64,000 nucleotides of DNA, from contig CAWIOF010000004.1 in assembly GCA_963837715.1 (NCBI GenBank), positions 682,001 to 746,000 of the forward strand, given 5' to 3'. Source of the DNA: JANYLB01 sp963837715 (GTDB lineage: Bacteria; Actinomycetota; Acidimicrobiia; IMCC26256; JANYLB01). Below are positions 25,184 through 34,684 of this stretch, piece by piece; within the stretch, counting starts at the first letter, position 1, and every line of letters starts with the position of its first letter. Under the pieces are notes generated by a model that was given only the letters and a program-made list of their open reading frames with translations, did no database searches and was not told the DNA's origin. A program made the translations under genes and the position numbers.

Positions 25184-25480
25184 TCAGTCGGCGTCGCCGT
25201 CGTCGACGCTGTCGGGATCCCAGAAGAGGAACGACGCGCTCTCGACGAAGCCCGTGACGAACGGATCACGGCGGAGCACCGCGTCGCGGTCGTCGACCAG
25301 CGGTGCGAGCTCGACCCGCAGCGACGTCCAGTCGTCGCGGACCGCGATCGCGGTCCAGGCGCGGCTCCGGGTGGATTCGACGAGCTCCTGGAGCTCGGTC
25401 ACCGGTGCCGCCGACGCCCAGGCCAGGCCCCTGCGGAACCCGTCCTCGTAGCCGAGTGGTGTGAGTACTGCGTTCGCCAT
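25184..25480 (-). CDS. Conserved hypothetical small protein
   Basis: A 98-residue acidic soluble protein (GFRRGLAWASAAPVTELQELVEST, VRDDWTSLRVELAPLVDDRDAVL, ending in DPDSVDDGDAD). Codon use matches the neighbours. I do not recognise the family. ATG 25480 has only a weak purine-rich site upstream. Confidence 0.5.
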   Translation of the reverse strand: MANAVLTPLGYEDGFRRGLAWASAAPVTELQELVESTRSRAWTAIAVRDDWTSLRVELAPLVDDRDAVLRRDPFVTGFVESASFLFWDPDSVDDGDAD

Positions 25481-25642
25481 TTTCGGAAACCCCCATCGAA
25501 GGTTCCCAGCCCGCTGTGATTCAACCCTGCGACCCCATGGGTCGGGGGACCCAGATCGCCGCGACCGGTGCTTGAGGGGTGGCGCCTACCGTCCGATACA
25601 TCCCCGTGGTGGCCCCGAACAGAAAGGGTGGGAGAACCCAGC

Positions 25643-26185
25643 GTGATCCTGATCGTCGACCTCGTGCTCGTCGCGGTCATCGCCTGCGCGATGGGCCTGG
25701 CGGTGTGGCGTGGTCGCGCGCGGGCGAGGCGGACCGCGCTCCGGGCGTCGGGATCCGGTTCGGCCGATCTGATCCCCGGTCGGCCCCTGCCGGGCGCTGA
25801 TCGACCTCCGCGCCCGCGGCCCGTCGTCGATCCGGCGGTTGCCCGGGCCACGTGGTCGGCGTCGACCGAACGAGGCGACACGGCTCCGACCGCGGACCCC
25901 ACACCACCCGCCGCGGAACTCGCTACCGCGCGCCCCGCCCGTCCCGCTGTCGTCGTCGCGCCGCGCGGGAGCTCCTGGGTCGTCCGCCGCGACGGAGCGT
26001 CTCGGGTCTCGTCGGTGCACGCGACGCGCGAGGCCGCGGTGGAGCGGGCCCGCAAGACCGCTCGACGTGAGCGGGTGGTGCTCGAGGTGCGCGACGAGGA
26101 CGCCGAAGTGATCGACCGCACCGACTTCTCCGCAGCCGACAGCGCGACCGTGCCCGCCGACGGAGCTACGGCGCCCAGATCCTGA
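25643..26185 (+). CDS. Membrane-anchored protein with DUF2188 domain
   Basis: The 180-residue protein has one N-terminal transmembrane segment (VILIVDLVLVAVIACAMGLAVW), a disordered Pro/Ala-rich linker and a C-terminal DUF2188 domain (about 115-168; SWVVRRDGASRVSSVHATREAAVERARKTARRE). DUF2188 is a small domain of unknown role. GTG 25643 is chosen because it opens the membrane segment and follows a GGGAGAA site. The last 20 bp overlap the end of the convergent beta-helix gene. Confidence 0.7.
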   Translation: MILIVDLVLVAVIACAMGLAVWRGRARARRTALRASGSGSADLIPGRPLPGADRPPRPRPVVDPAVARATWSASTERGDTAPTADPTPPAAELATARPARPAVVVAPRGSSWVVRRDGASRVSSVHATREAAVERARKTARRERVVLEVRDEDAEVIDRTDFSAADSATVPADGATAPRS

Positions 26186-27566
26186 TCGCGAAGATGAACG
26201 GGTTGATCGGAGGCTGGACGCCTTCGGTGAGCACAGCGGCCGCGCCGTTCGCGGTGTTGGCCGATTCCGTCGTCGCGGCGTGGCCCCAGATCCAACGGAA
26301 CGGCGCGGGGTTCGCGGGGAGCGTGGCGGTGTTGCCGGTGAGTACCGTTCCCTCGACCGGTCGTGCCAGCACGGTGGTGCGGTACTTCGTCCCGACCAAC
26401 ACGGCGGTGGCGGGACCGACACCGCTGCTGAAGGTGTTGGCCTCGACCCGGGTGGCGTCGTCCTCGATCCGGATGCCGTAGGAGAGGAACCCCAGCACGT
26501 TGTGGCGGATGACGTTGCCGGCGGCGTGGTCGAGCGCGATCGAGGGATTCGTGACGTAGGTCGGGTCGCTGCAGTCCATGGGGTAGGTGTTCTCCGCCAT
26601 ACGCGACCCGACCCAGATCCCGGTGGGTCCCGTCGTGATGACGTTGTTCTCGATCACGTTGCCGTCGGCGCCGTACCAGCGTTCCCAGTGCTGCGCCGGT
26701 TGGGTCGTCGCGAACTCGCCACAGTTCTTGTAGAGGAAGATCCCTCCCGCGGAGTTCCCCGCGATCCAGTTGCGCCGGATGATGTTGTTCCGTGAACCGT
26801 CGACGGCGATCCCCTCGCGACCGGTGCTCTGGTAGCGGAACTCGATCCCGTTGAGAAGGAACGGTTCGCCCTCGGGCTTCACCTCCTTGTACCCGTTCGA
26901 CGCGATCGTGCTGTCCTCGACGACGTTGTCCTTCGACCCGGCCTCGAGGTACACGCCCGTGCTGCCGGCCCGGGCGATGTCGAGGCCGCGGAGTGTCACG
27001 CCGGTCACGTAGCCGTCGACGTACGCACCCACCCCGCGGGACTGGTAGAGGTGCGTGTTCTCGATCGTGATGTTCGAGAACGGAGCCTCGTACTCGGCGC
27101 CCTCGACGAGGCTCTTGAAGCCCTCGCGCGAGACGCGCACGTTGTTGAGGAAGCCCTTCACGAAGCAGTTGCGCACGGTCACGTCGGCGAGGGCGACCGT
27201 CGCCGGTGCTGTGACGAGGATGCCGATGCGGTCGTCGCCCTCGGGATCCTCGACGTGCGCGCCGCGGCAGTCGAGCACCACCCCCGAGGTCGAGATGTCG
27301 AACCCGCCGGTGTAGGTGCACGAGGGATCGAGGTGCGACGACTGGCTCACCAGGATCCGCTCGGAGGCCTGGTCGCAGCCGATCAGCCGGGAGCCGGCAT
27401 CGACCGTCGTCGGGCTGGGATCGACCGGTTGCTCGACGTACGGCGGTGCGCACCCTGCGGCAACGAGCAGGGCGAGGCCGACGACGACGGCTCCCATCGC
27501 ACGGATCCGGGGCTGCCGGCCGTCGCTCCGATGGTCGCTCCGATGGTCGATCCGCTGCTCCACCAC
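26166..27566 (-). CDS. Lipoprotein with right-handed parallel beta-helix
   Basis: The 466-residue lipoprotein has a hydrophobic signal segment ending in the lipobox LVAAGC (Cys39). The rest is a long run of beta-helix rungs with the N-x-I/V-x-x-N pattern (NITIENTHLY, NVVEDSTIASNGY, NIIRRNWIAGNSAGGIFLYKN, NVIENNVITTGPTGIWVG, NVIRHNVLG). Such folds serve as polysaccharide-active enzymes or surface binders; which one applies is unclear. The tandem DHRSDHRSDGR at the N-terminus comes from a short DNA repeat. The start is GTG 27566, with GGAGG upstream. Confidence 0.78.
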   Translation of the reverse strand: MVEQRIDHRSDHRSDGRQPRIRAMGAVVVGLALLVAAGCAPPYVEQPVDPSPTTVDAGSRLIGCDQASERILVSQSSHLDPSCTYTGGFDISTSGVVLDCRGAHVEDPEGDDRIGILVTAPATVALADVTVRNCFVKGFLNNVRVSREGFKSLVEGAEYEAPFSNITIENTHLYQSRGVGAYVDGYVTGVTLRGLDIARAGSTGVYLEAGSKDNVVEDSTIASNGYKEVKPEGEPFLLNGIEFRYQSTGREGIAVDGSRNNIIRRNWIAGNSAGGIFLYKNCGEFATTQPAQHWERWYGADGNVIENNVITTGPTGIWVGSRMAENTYPMDCSDPTYVTNPSIALDHAAGNVIRHNVLGFLSYGIRIEDDATRVEANTFSSGVGPATAVLVGTKYRTTVLARPVEGTVLTGNTATLPANPAPFRWIWGHAATTESANTANGAAAVLTEGVQPPINPFIFAIRIWAP

Positions 27567-27695
27567 GCTGTGCGTTCCTCCCCCGGGAAACCGCGAGAGT
27601 CTACGAGCGACCCGCTGACCTGGTCATGGCGTCGAACCACGGGGCTGATCGATCCGGGCCGGTGGAGCGCCTTGCGGAACCCCGTCGGGAGCCCC

Positions 27696-27777
27696 TAATC
27701 TCCGGCGTGCCCGAATCGGGCAAACGGGGCACGACCGGGAATCCCCCACACTGCGGTGGGGAAAGTGGAGGCTGGGC
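27696..27777 (+). promoter_or_regulatory. Promoter and leader of giant sugar-dehydrogenase-like gene
   Basis: TAATCT (27696-27701) predicts a start near 27708 and a 70-nt leader. The leader has GCCCGA/TCGGGC, then a 6-bp hairpin CCCCAC/GTGGGG (27744-27761), then GGAGG at 27767-27771, 6 nt before the ATG. It is not a match to a riboswitch I know. Confidence 0.5.
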
Positions 27778-30700
27778 ATGGACGTCCGACGACCTGCGAA
27801 GACGCGACGTCTCGTCGCGATCGGTTTGAGTCTGATGGTCGCGGTCAGTGGCCTCATCGGCGTGACCGTCGCGACCGCGCCACCTGCGTCGGCGTTGCCC
27901 GCCAACTTCCAGGACCAGGAGCTCTGGTCGAACCTGGAGGTGCCGACCGAGCTCGCATTCGCGCCCGACGGCAAGGTGTTCGTCGCAGAGAAGGGTGGGA
28001 CCATCCAACGGTTCGACTCGCTCACCGACACGACCCCCACGCAGGTCGCCGATCTCCGTACCGCCGTCCACAACTGGGGTGACCGTGGGCTCCTCGGCCT
28101 CGCGGTCGACCCGAACTTCAGCGCGGCGCGTCCCTACATCTACGTCCAGTACTCCTACGACCACATCCTCGGCAGTGCGTCGCCCGCGCCGCGTTGGGGA
28201 GCACCGGGCCAGACCTACGACGACTGCCCGACTCCGCCCTCGGGCGATGTCGACGGCTGCGTCGTGAGCGGTCGTATCTCGAAGCTCACGCTCGCGGGTG
28301 TCGGTGGCGTGGTGACGAATGAGCAGGTGCTCGTCGAAGACTGGTGCCAGCAGTACGCGAGCCACTCCATCGGCACGATCCTCTTCGGTACCGACGGCAA
28401 GCTCTACGCCGCGGGCGGCGACGGCGCGAGCTTCAACGGCGTCGACTACGGCCAGGGTGGCGGGACACTGCCGAACTCGTCGAACCCCACCATCCCGAAG
28501 AACCCCTGCGGCGATCCCCCTGCAGCCATCGGTGGCAACCAGGTGCCGTCGACCGCCAAGGGCGGCGCGCTGCGTGCGCAGGCCCCCGGTATCACCGCGC
28601 GCGAGAGCACGACCGGAAAGGTCAGCCTCTCCGGTTCGATGATCCGCATCGACCCCGACACCGGCGCCGGCGTGGCCGGCAACCCGTGGTTCACCAAGGC
28701 GGGCGCCGACGACAACGAGAAGCGCATCATCGCGTATGGGCTGCGCAACCCCTTCCGCTTCTCCATGCGCGGTGGGACCAACGAGATCTGGGTCGGCGAC
28801 GTCGGGTGGAACAACTGGGAAGAGATCAACACGATCCCCGACGCGACCACCCTCACCGCACCGATCAACTTCGGGTGGCCCTGCTACGAGGGCAACGGGC
28901 GCCAGTCGGGCTACGACGGCACGAACATCGGGGTGTGCGAGAACCTCTACACCCAGGGGGCGGGCGCGGTTCAGGCGCCCGTCTACAACTACAACCACGG
29001 CTCGAACGTGGTGGCAGGCGACGGCTGCGGCGGCGGCGGATCGTCGATCGCCGGCGCGGCGTACTACAACCGGCCCACCGGTGCGGGCATCACGCCGTAC
29101 CCGGCGAACTACGACGGCTCACTCTTCTTCACCGACTACAACCGGCGTTGCATCTGGCGCCTGAGGCCCGGCACCAACGGTCGACCCGATCCGAACCAAC
29201 CTGAGTTGTTCGAGAAGCTGACCGGTGGCGTCGTCGACCTCGTGGTCGGACCGAACGGCGACATCTTCTACCCCAACATCGACAACGGCACGATCAACCG
29301 CATCCGCTACTTCCCCACGAACTCCCCGCCGGTCGCGAGCTTCACTGCCTCGCCCACGTCCGGCGCGGCACCGCTCACCGTGAACTTCAACGCGTCGGCG
29401 TCGACGGATGTCGACGGGGGCGCCCTCACGTACGCGTGGGATCTCGACGGCAATGGCCTCTACAACGACGCGACCGGAGTCACGACGAGCCGCACCTACG
29501 CGGCCGGCAATGTGACGGTGGGTCTGCGGGTCACCGACTCGCAGGGTGCCTCGGGAACGGCGTCGGTGCTCATCTCGCCGGGGAACACGCCACCGACCGC
29601 GACCATCACCACTCCGAACTCCGGTCTCACGTGGAAGGTCGGCGACTCGATCAGCTTCTCCGGCTCCGGCTTCGACACCGAAGACGGTGGCGCGCTGCCC
29701 GCGTCCAAGCTGTCGTGGCTCGTGAGCCTGCTGTCGTGCGACGACCAGGGCAACAACTGCGTCACCCGGCGCAGCGACCCCTTCACGGGCGTCGCGGGCG
29801 GGACGACCGTCGCACCCGACTGGAGCGGTGAAGGGAACAACCTCCTCGAGTTCAAGCTGACCGCGACCGACTCAACCGGCCTCACCAACGTCAAGACCGT
29901 CCGCCTCACGCCGCAGAAGGTCACCATGACCTTCCAGTCGAACCCGACGGGGCTGCAGCTCACCGCCGCGTCCGACACCAAGACCGCGCCGTTCTCGCGC
30001 ACGGTCATCGTCGGTTCGCAGAACACGTTGGCAGCGCCGAGCCCGCAGTTGCTCGGCGGCAAGACCTACCAGTTCACCGGTTGGTCCGACGGGGGCGCGG
30101 TGAGCCACACGGTCAGCGCGCCTGCCTCGGCCACCACCTACACCGCAACCTACGTCGAGATCGCCAATCCCGGTCTGGTGGCGTCGTACGGCTTCGAAGC
30201 CGGCTCCGGGACCACGATCGCCGACTCGTCGGTGTTCGGCAACACCGGCACCGCGGCCGCGACGACGTGGAACACGACCGGGAAGTTCGGCAACTCGTTG
30301 ACGTTCAACGGGACGTCGAGTCGGGTGAACGTGCCCGACGCGTCGTCGTTGGATCTGACGACCGGCGCGACTGTCGAGGCGTGGGTCAACCCCTCGACCG
30401 TGGCGCCGGCGTGGAACACCACCGTGATGAAGGAGAACCTCGCCGCCGGTGACCTGAGCTATGCGCTCGAGGCGAACACGCCGTACGGCGGTGCCGGCGG
30501 CTGGAACGTCGTCGGTACGACCACGCGTGCGGCGGAGAACCCGGCGCGGTTGCCCGCCAACACGTGGACGCACACCACGATGACGTACGACGGATCGAAC
30601 ATCCGGTACTACGAGAACGGCACCTTGGTCACGACCACCCCGGCCACGGGGAGCGTCACGAACGGCAACGGTCCCCTGAGCATCGGGGGCAACACGATCT

Positions 30701-33700
30701 GGGGTGAGTACTTCACGGGCCGGATCGACGAGGTGCGGGTCTACAACCGGGCCTTGACCGCGGCGGAGATCGTGGTCGACCGCGACACGCCGATCGCGTC
30801 CGACACCACGCCGCCGAGCGCGCCGGGGACGCTCACCGCGACCGGTGCGTTGGGCCGGGTGAACCTCTCGTGGGGTGCGGCGACCGACAACATCGGCGTC
30901 GCGGGCTACGACGTCCACCGGAGCACGACCGCGGGCTTCACGCCGAGTGTGGCGAACCGCGTCGCGCAACCGACCGGCACCACCTACGCCGACATCGTGC
31001 CGGCAGGCACCTACTACTACCGGGTGATCGCCCGCGACGGCACCGGCAACGTCGGTGCGGCGTCGAACCAGGCCTCGGCCACCGCCTCCGCCGACCAGGT
31101 GCCTTCGGCGCCGGGCACCGTGACGGCGACCGGTTCTCTGGGTCGGGTGACGCTCGCCTGGAGCGCCGCGACCGACGACGTGGGTGTCGCGCGCTACGAC
31201 GTCTTCCGGGGCACGACCTCCGGGTTCACGCCTGCGGTCGCGAACCGGATCGCGCAGCCGACCACGCCCGGCTACGTCGACAACGTGGCGGCCGGCACCT
31301 ACTTCTACCGGGTGATCGCGGTCGACACCGCCGGTCAGTCGGGTCCGGCATCGAACGAAGCAACGGGCACCGCGACCGCCGACACGACGGCTCCGACCGT
31401 GTCGGTGACCGCGCCGGCGAACAACGCGACGGTGTCGGGAACGGTCGCGATCACCGCGACTGCGGCCGACAACGTGGCGGTGGCCGGGGTGCAGTTCAAG
31501 ATCGACGGGGTGAACTTCGGTTCGGAAGACACCGTGGCGCCGTACGCGACGTCGTGGGACAGCCGCACCGCGTCGAACGCAGCCCACGCCATCAGCGCCG
31601 TTGCCCGCGACGCCCAGGGCAACACGACCACTGCCGCGGTCGGCGTGATCGTGGCCAACACGGCACCCACCGGTCTGGTGGCGGCCTACGGTTTCGAAGC
31701 GGGTTCCGGGACCTCGATCGCCGACTCGTCGGCGGTCGGCAACACCGGCACGGCGGCCGCGACGACGTGGAACACGACCGGGAAGTTCGGCAACTCGTTG
31801 ACGTTCAACGGGACGTCGAGCCGGGTGAACGTCCCCGACGCGTCGTCGTTGGATCTGACGACGGGTGCGACGGTCGAGGCGTGGGTGTACCCGACGTCTG
31901 TCGCGCCGGCGTGGAACACCACCGTGATGAAGGAGAACACCGCGGCCGGCGACCTGAGCTACGCGCTGGAGGCGAACACCCCGTACGGCGGTGCGGGGGG
32001 TTGGAACGTCATCGGTACGACCACCCGCGCGGCGGAGAACGCGGCTCGCCTGCCCGTCAACAGCTGGACCCACACGGTGATGACCTACGACGGGTCGAAC
32101 ATCCGCTTCTACCAGGACGGTGTCCTCGTCGCGACGACTCCGGCGACGGGGAACATGACCAACGGCAACGGTCCCCTGAGCATCGGTGGCAACACGATCT
32201 GGGGTGAGTACTTCACGGGCCGGATCGACGAGGTCCGGGTGTACAACCGGGCCTTGACCGCGGCGGAGATCGTGGTCGATCGCGACACGCCGATCGCGGC
32301 CGACTCCACGCCGCCGAGCGCGCCGGGGACGCTCACCGCGACCGGTGCGTTGGGCCGGGTGAACCTCTCGTGGGGTGCGGCGACCGACAACATCGGCGTC
32401 GCGGGTTACGACGTCCACCGGAGCACGACCGCGGGCTTCACGCCGAGTGTGGCGAACCGCGTCGCGCAACCGACCGGCACCACCTACGCCGACATCGTCG
32501 GTGCGGGTACGTACTACTACCGGGTGATCGCCCGCGACGGCACCGGCAACGTCGGTCCCGCCTCGAACGAAGCATCGGGTACGGCGACGGCCGATCAGCC
32601 GCCGTCGGCACCAGGAACCGTGACGGCGACCGGGTCGCTGGGTCAGGTCACCCTCGCGTGGAGCGCGGCGACCGACGATGTCGGAGTCGCGCGCTACGAC
32701 GTGCACCGCAGCACGACGGCCGGGTTCACCCCCGCCGTGGCGAACCGGATCGCGCAGCCGACGACCCCCGGCTACGTCGACAACGTGGCGGCCGGGACGT
32801 ACTTCTACCGGGTGATCGCGGTCGACACCGCCGGTCAGTCGGGTCCGGCGTCGAACCAGGCGACCGGAACCGCCACGGCCGACACGACGGCGCCGACGGT
32901 GTCGATCACCGCTCCGGCGAACAACGCGACTGTGTCCGGCACGGTCGCCGTGACCGCGACTGCGGCCGACAACGTGGCCGTGGCCGGGGTCCAGTTCAAG
33001 ATCGATGGGGTGAACGTCGGGTCCGAGGACACCGTGGCGCCGTACACGGCGTCGTGGGACAGCCGGACCGTCTCGAACGCGACGCACACCATCAGTGCCG
33101 TGGCACGAGACGCGTCGGCGAACAGCACGACGACCTCGATCAGCGTGACAGTCGCCAACACTGCGCCCACCGGGCTCGTGGCGGCCTACAACTTCAACGC
33201 AGGCAGCGGCACTGCGATCGCCGACAACTCCGGGAACGGACGGAGCGGCACCGCCAGCAGCCCGGTGTGGAACACCACCGGGAAGTACGGCAACTCGCTC
33301 ACCTTCAACAGTGCCGCGAACCTGGTGACGGTGGCCGACAATGCTGCTCTCGACCTGACGACCGGCGCGACGCTCGAGGCCTGGGTGTACCCGACAACGA
33401 CCGACACCGCCTGGCGGACGATCCTGATGAAGGAGAACCCGGCAGCCGGAGACCTGAGCTACGCGCTCGAGGCGAACACGCCCTACGGAGGCGCCGGTGG
33501 CTGGCAGGTCGTCGGCACGTCGACCCGGGCAGCCGAGAACACCGCACGTCTGCCGGTGAACACCTGGACGCACGTCGCCATGACCTACGACGGCGCAAAT
33601 CTCCGCTTCTACCAGGGCGGGGTGCTGATCTCGACCATCGCGTCGACGGGGAGCATGACGAACGGGAACGGCGGGTTGATCATCGGTGGCACCTCGATCT

Positions 33701-33801
33701 GGCCGGCAGAGTTCTTCGCCGGTCGGATCGACGAGGTGCGGGTGTACAACCGGGCCCTCACCGCCGCCGAGATCGTCGTCGACCGCGACACCGCGATCTA
33801 G
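27778..33801 (+). CDS. Giant secreted PQQ-type sugar dehydrogenase with PKD, LamG and Fn3 repeats
   Basis: The 2007-residue secreted protein starts with a signal peptide (cleavage near PASALP). A glucose/sorbosone-dehydrogenase propeller follows (about 42-510; FVAEKGGTIQRF, RGLLGLAVDPNF, YGLRNPFRFS, WVGDVGWNNWEEIN), then a PKD domain (about 515-600) and an Ig-like region. Two 500-residue units of LamG-Fn3-Fn3-Ig come next, and a third LamG (about 1799-2005) ends the protein. There is no sortase motif or C-terminal membrane helix. It may bind and oxidise sugars outside the cell; that is inference from the domains. The repeats are near-identical at DNA level with an exact 1500-bp period. Confidence 0.88.
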   Translation: MDVRRPAKTRRLVAIGLSLMVAVSGLIGVTVATAPPASALPANFQDQELWSNLEVPTELAFAPDGKVFVAEKGGTIQRFDSLTDTTPTQVADLRTAVHNWGDRGLLGLAVDPNFSAARPYIYVQYSYDHILGSASPAPRWGAPGQTYDDCPTPPSGDVDGCVVSGRISKLTLAGVGGVVTNEQVLVEDWCQQYASHSIGTILFGTDGKLYAAGGDGASFNGVDYGQGGGTLPNSSNPTIPKNPCGDPPAAIGGNQVPSTAKGGALRAQAPGITARESTTGKVSLSGSMIRIDPDTGAGVAGNPWFTKAGADDNEKRIIAYGLRNPFRFSMRGGTNEIWVGDVGWNNWEEINTIPDATTLTAPINFGWPCYEGNGRQSGYDGTNIGVCENLYTQGAGAVQAPVYNYNHGSNVVAGDGCGGGGSSIAGAAYYNRPTGAGITPYPANYDGSLFFTDYNRRCIWRLRPGTNGRPDPNQPELFEKLTGGVVDLVVGPNGDIFYPNIDNGTINRIRYFPTNSPPVASFTASPTSGAAPLTVNFNASASTDVDGGALTYAWDLDGNGLYNDATGVTTSRTYAAGNVTVGLRVTDSQGASGTASVLISPGNTPPTATITTPNSGLTWKVGDSISFSGSGFDTEDGGALPASKLSWLVSLLSCDDQGNNCVTRRSDPFTGVAGGTTVAPDWSGEGNNLLEFKLTATDSTGLTNVKTVRLTPQKVTMTFQSNPTGLQLTAASDTKTAPFSRTVIVGSQNTLAAPSPQLLGGKTYQFTGWSDGGAVSHTVSAPASATTYTATYVEIANPGLVASYGFEAGSGTTIADSSVFGNTGTAAATTWNTTGKFGNSLTFNGTSSRVNVPDASSLDLTTGATVEAWVNPSTVAPAWNTTVMKENLAAGDLSYALEANTPYGGAGGWNVVGTTTRAAENPARLPANTWTHTTMTYDGSNIRYYENGTLVTTTPATGSVTNGNGPLSIGGNTIWGEYFTGRIDEVRVYNRALTAAEIVVDRDTPIASDTTPPSAPGTLTATGALGRVNLSWGAATDNIGVAGYDVHRSTTAGFTPSVANRVAQPTGTTYADIVPAGTYYYRVIARDGTGNVGAASNQASATASADQVPSAPGTVTATGSLGRVTLAWSAATDDVGVARYDVFRGTTSGFTPAVANRIAQPTTPGYVDNVAAGTYFYRVIAVDTAGQSGPASNEATGTATADTTAPTVSVTAPANNATVSGTVAITATAADNVAVAGVQFKIDGVNFGSEDTVAPYATSWDSRTASNAAHAISAVARDAQGNTTTAAVGVIVANTAPTGLVAAYGFEAGSGTSIADSSAVGNTGTAAATTWNTTGKFGNSLTFNGTSSRVNVPDASSLDLTTGATVEAWVYPTSVAPAWNTTVMKENTAAGDLSYALEANTPYGGAGGWNVIGTTTRAAENAARLPVNSWTHTVMTYDGSNIRFYQDGVLVATTPATGNMTNGNGPLSIGGNTIWGEYFTGRIDEVRVYNRALTAAEIVVDRDTPIAADSTPPSAPGTLTATGALGRVNLSWGAATDNIGVAGYDVHRSTTAGFTPSVANRVAQPTGTTYADIVGAGTYYYRVIARDGTGNVGPASNEASGTATADQPPSAPGTVTATGSLGQVTLAWSAATDDVGVARYDVHRSTTAGFTPAVANRIAQPTTPGYVDNVAAGTYFYRVIAVDTAGQSGPASNQATGTATADTTAPTVSITAPANNATVSGTVAVTATAADNVAVAGVQFKIDGVNVGSEDTVAPYTASWDSRTVSNATHTISAVARDASANSTTTSISVTVANTAPTGLVAAYNFNAGSGTAIADNSGNGRSGTASSPVWNTTGKYGNSLTFNSAANLVTVADNAALDLTTGATLEAWVYPTTTDTAWRTILMKENPAAGDLSYALEANTPYGGAGGWQVVGTSTRAAENTARLPVNTWTHVAMTYDGANLRFYQGGVLISTIASTGSMTNGNGGLIIGGTSIWPAEFFAGRIDEVRVYNRALTAAEIVVDRDTAI
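30172..33801 (+). repeat. Tandem 1500-bp coding repeat (LamG-Fn3-Fn3-Ig)
   Basis: Units at 30172-31671 and 31672-33171 and a partial third (LamG only, 33172-33801) share long identical tracts. Corresponding landmarks, such as the start of each LamG domain, fall exactly 1500 bp apart. The third copy is more diverged. Confidence 0.85.
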
Positions 33802-33880
33802 ATGGTCGAATCCGCTGCGTCGGCTCGATCGCTCACCGGTTCGAGTCCTGTGTAACTGTCCGCCGACTCCGCTTCTTCTC
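33802..33880 (+). repeat. Dispersed repeat, copy A
   Basis: It begins on the base after the TAG of the giant gene with ATGGTCGAATCC and contains the core GGCTCGATCGCTCACC, ending in CTGTCCGCCGACTCCGC. The same sequence recurs at 58975-59217 (minus strand), 21572-21652 (minus) and, more diverged, at 43289-43369. Confidence 0.75.
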
Positions 33881-33894
33881 CTTGTGCCCGCCGC

Positions 33895-33900
33895 TAGCAT
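33895..33900 (+). promoter_or_regulatory. -10 box of leaderless HhH-GPD promoter
   Basis: TAGCAT lies 6 nt before GTG 33907, just after the dispersed repeat. Confidence 0.55.
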
Positions 33901-33906
33901 CGCGGC

Positions 33907-34503
33907 GTGGCCAAGGTGACCTTCCCGATCACGGGTGACGCGACCGCCGATGCGCTCCTCGTGGAGGACCCGCTCGCGTTGCTCATCGGCATGCTGCTCG
34001 ACCAGCAGGTCCCGATGGAGTGGGCGTTCCGGGGTCCGGCGACGCTCTCGGAGCGGCTCGGCGGTCTCGACGCCGCCCGGATCGCCGCCATGAGCCCCGA
34101 GGAGCTCGAGGCGGTCTTCAAGGAGAAGCCTGCGCTCCACCGCTACCCCGGGTCGATGGCGAAGCGCACGCACGCGCTCTGCGTCCACATCGTCGACACC
34201 TACGGCGGCGACGCGGCGAAGGTCTGGCGCGGGGTGCGCGATCCCGAGGTGCTGCTGGCGCGACTGCGGGCACTGCCCGGCTACGGAGACGACAAGGCGA
34301 AGATCATGCTCGCCATCCTGGCGAAGCGGTTCGGTCGGGCTCCGGCGGGGTGGGAACGCGTCGCGGCTCCCTTCTCCGACGACCGACCGCGCTCGGCCGC
34401 CGACGTCGATTCCCCCGAGGCACTCCTCCGGGTGCGGGAGTGGAAGCGTGACCAGAAGGCCAAGAAGGCCAAGAAGGCCACGGCGCGCGGCGCGACCGAC
34501 TGA
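33907..34503 (+). CDS. HhH-GPD-type base excision repair protein
   Basis: The 198-residue protein has a helix-hairpin-helix with LPGYGDDKAKIML (about 121-133) and the surrounding helical glycosylase fold (LLIGMLLDQQVPMEWAF). It fits the short actinobacterial HhH-GPD proteins, predicted to act on damaged bases. The usual catalytic Asp after the hairpin is not obvious. The lysine-rich tail (KAKKAKKATARG) may aid DNA binding. GTG start supported by TAGCAT 6 nt upstream. Confidence 0.83.
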   Translation: MAKVTFPITGDATADALLVEDPLALLIGMLLDQQVPMEWAFRGPATLSERLGGLDAARIAAMSPEELEAVFKEKPALHRYPGSMAKRTHALCVHIVDTYGGDAAKVWRGVRDPEVLLARLRALPGYGDDKAKIMLAILAKRFGRAPAGWERVAAPFSDDRPRSAADVDSPEALLRVREWKRDQKAKKAKKATARGATD

Positions 34504-34684
34504 GAGATCGCTCAGCGTTCGGCTCCGGCCGGGTGGTGCGAACTGGGACAATCACGTCTGGATCGGTCTCCAAGAGCCGGACGAGTGGGTCGATCGGCCT
34601 GTAGTTGGGGCCTGATCCCATCCTTACGCTGGATTCTCGGAACCTTCACCCCGCCGGTCCCCTCGCCGGCCAGGAGGCGTACGG
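34504..34684 (+). promoter_or_regulatory. Upstream region of giant DUF4082 gene
   Basis: This 181-bp stretch has TACGCT near 34624 as a probable -10, giving a leader of roughly 50 nt, and ends with AGGAGG 7 nt before ATG 34685, a strong ribosome site. No other gene is seen. Confidence 0.45.

Noticed and set aside
27708..27777. Possible c-di-GMP (GEMM-I) riboswitch because of GGGCAAAC
   Set aside because: The second conserved block (GCAAAGCC) and the tetraloop-receptor layout are missing.
33802..33860. tRNA remnant suggested by GGTTCGAGTCC in repeat copy A
   Set aside because: No acceptor, D or anticodon arms can be folded, and the motif is absent from the other copies.
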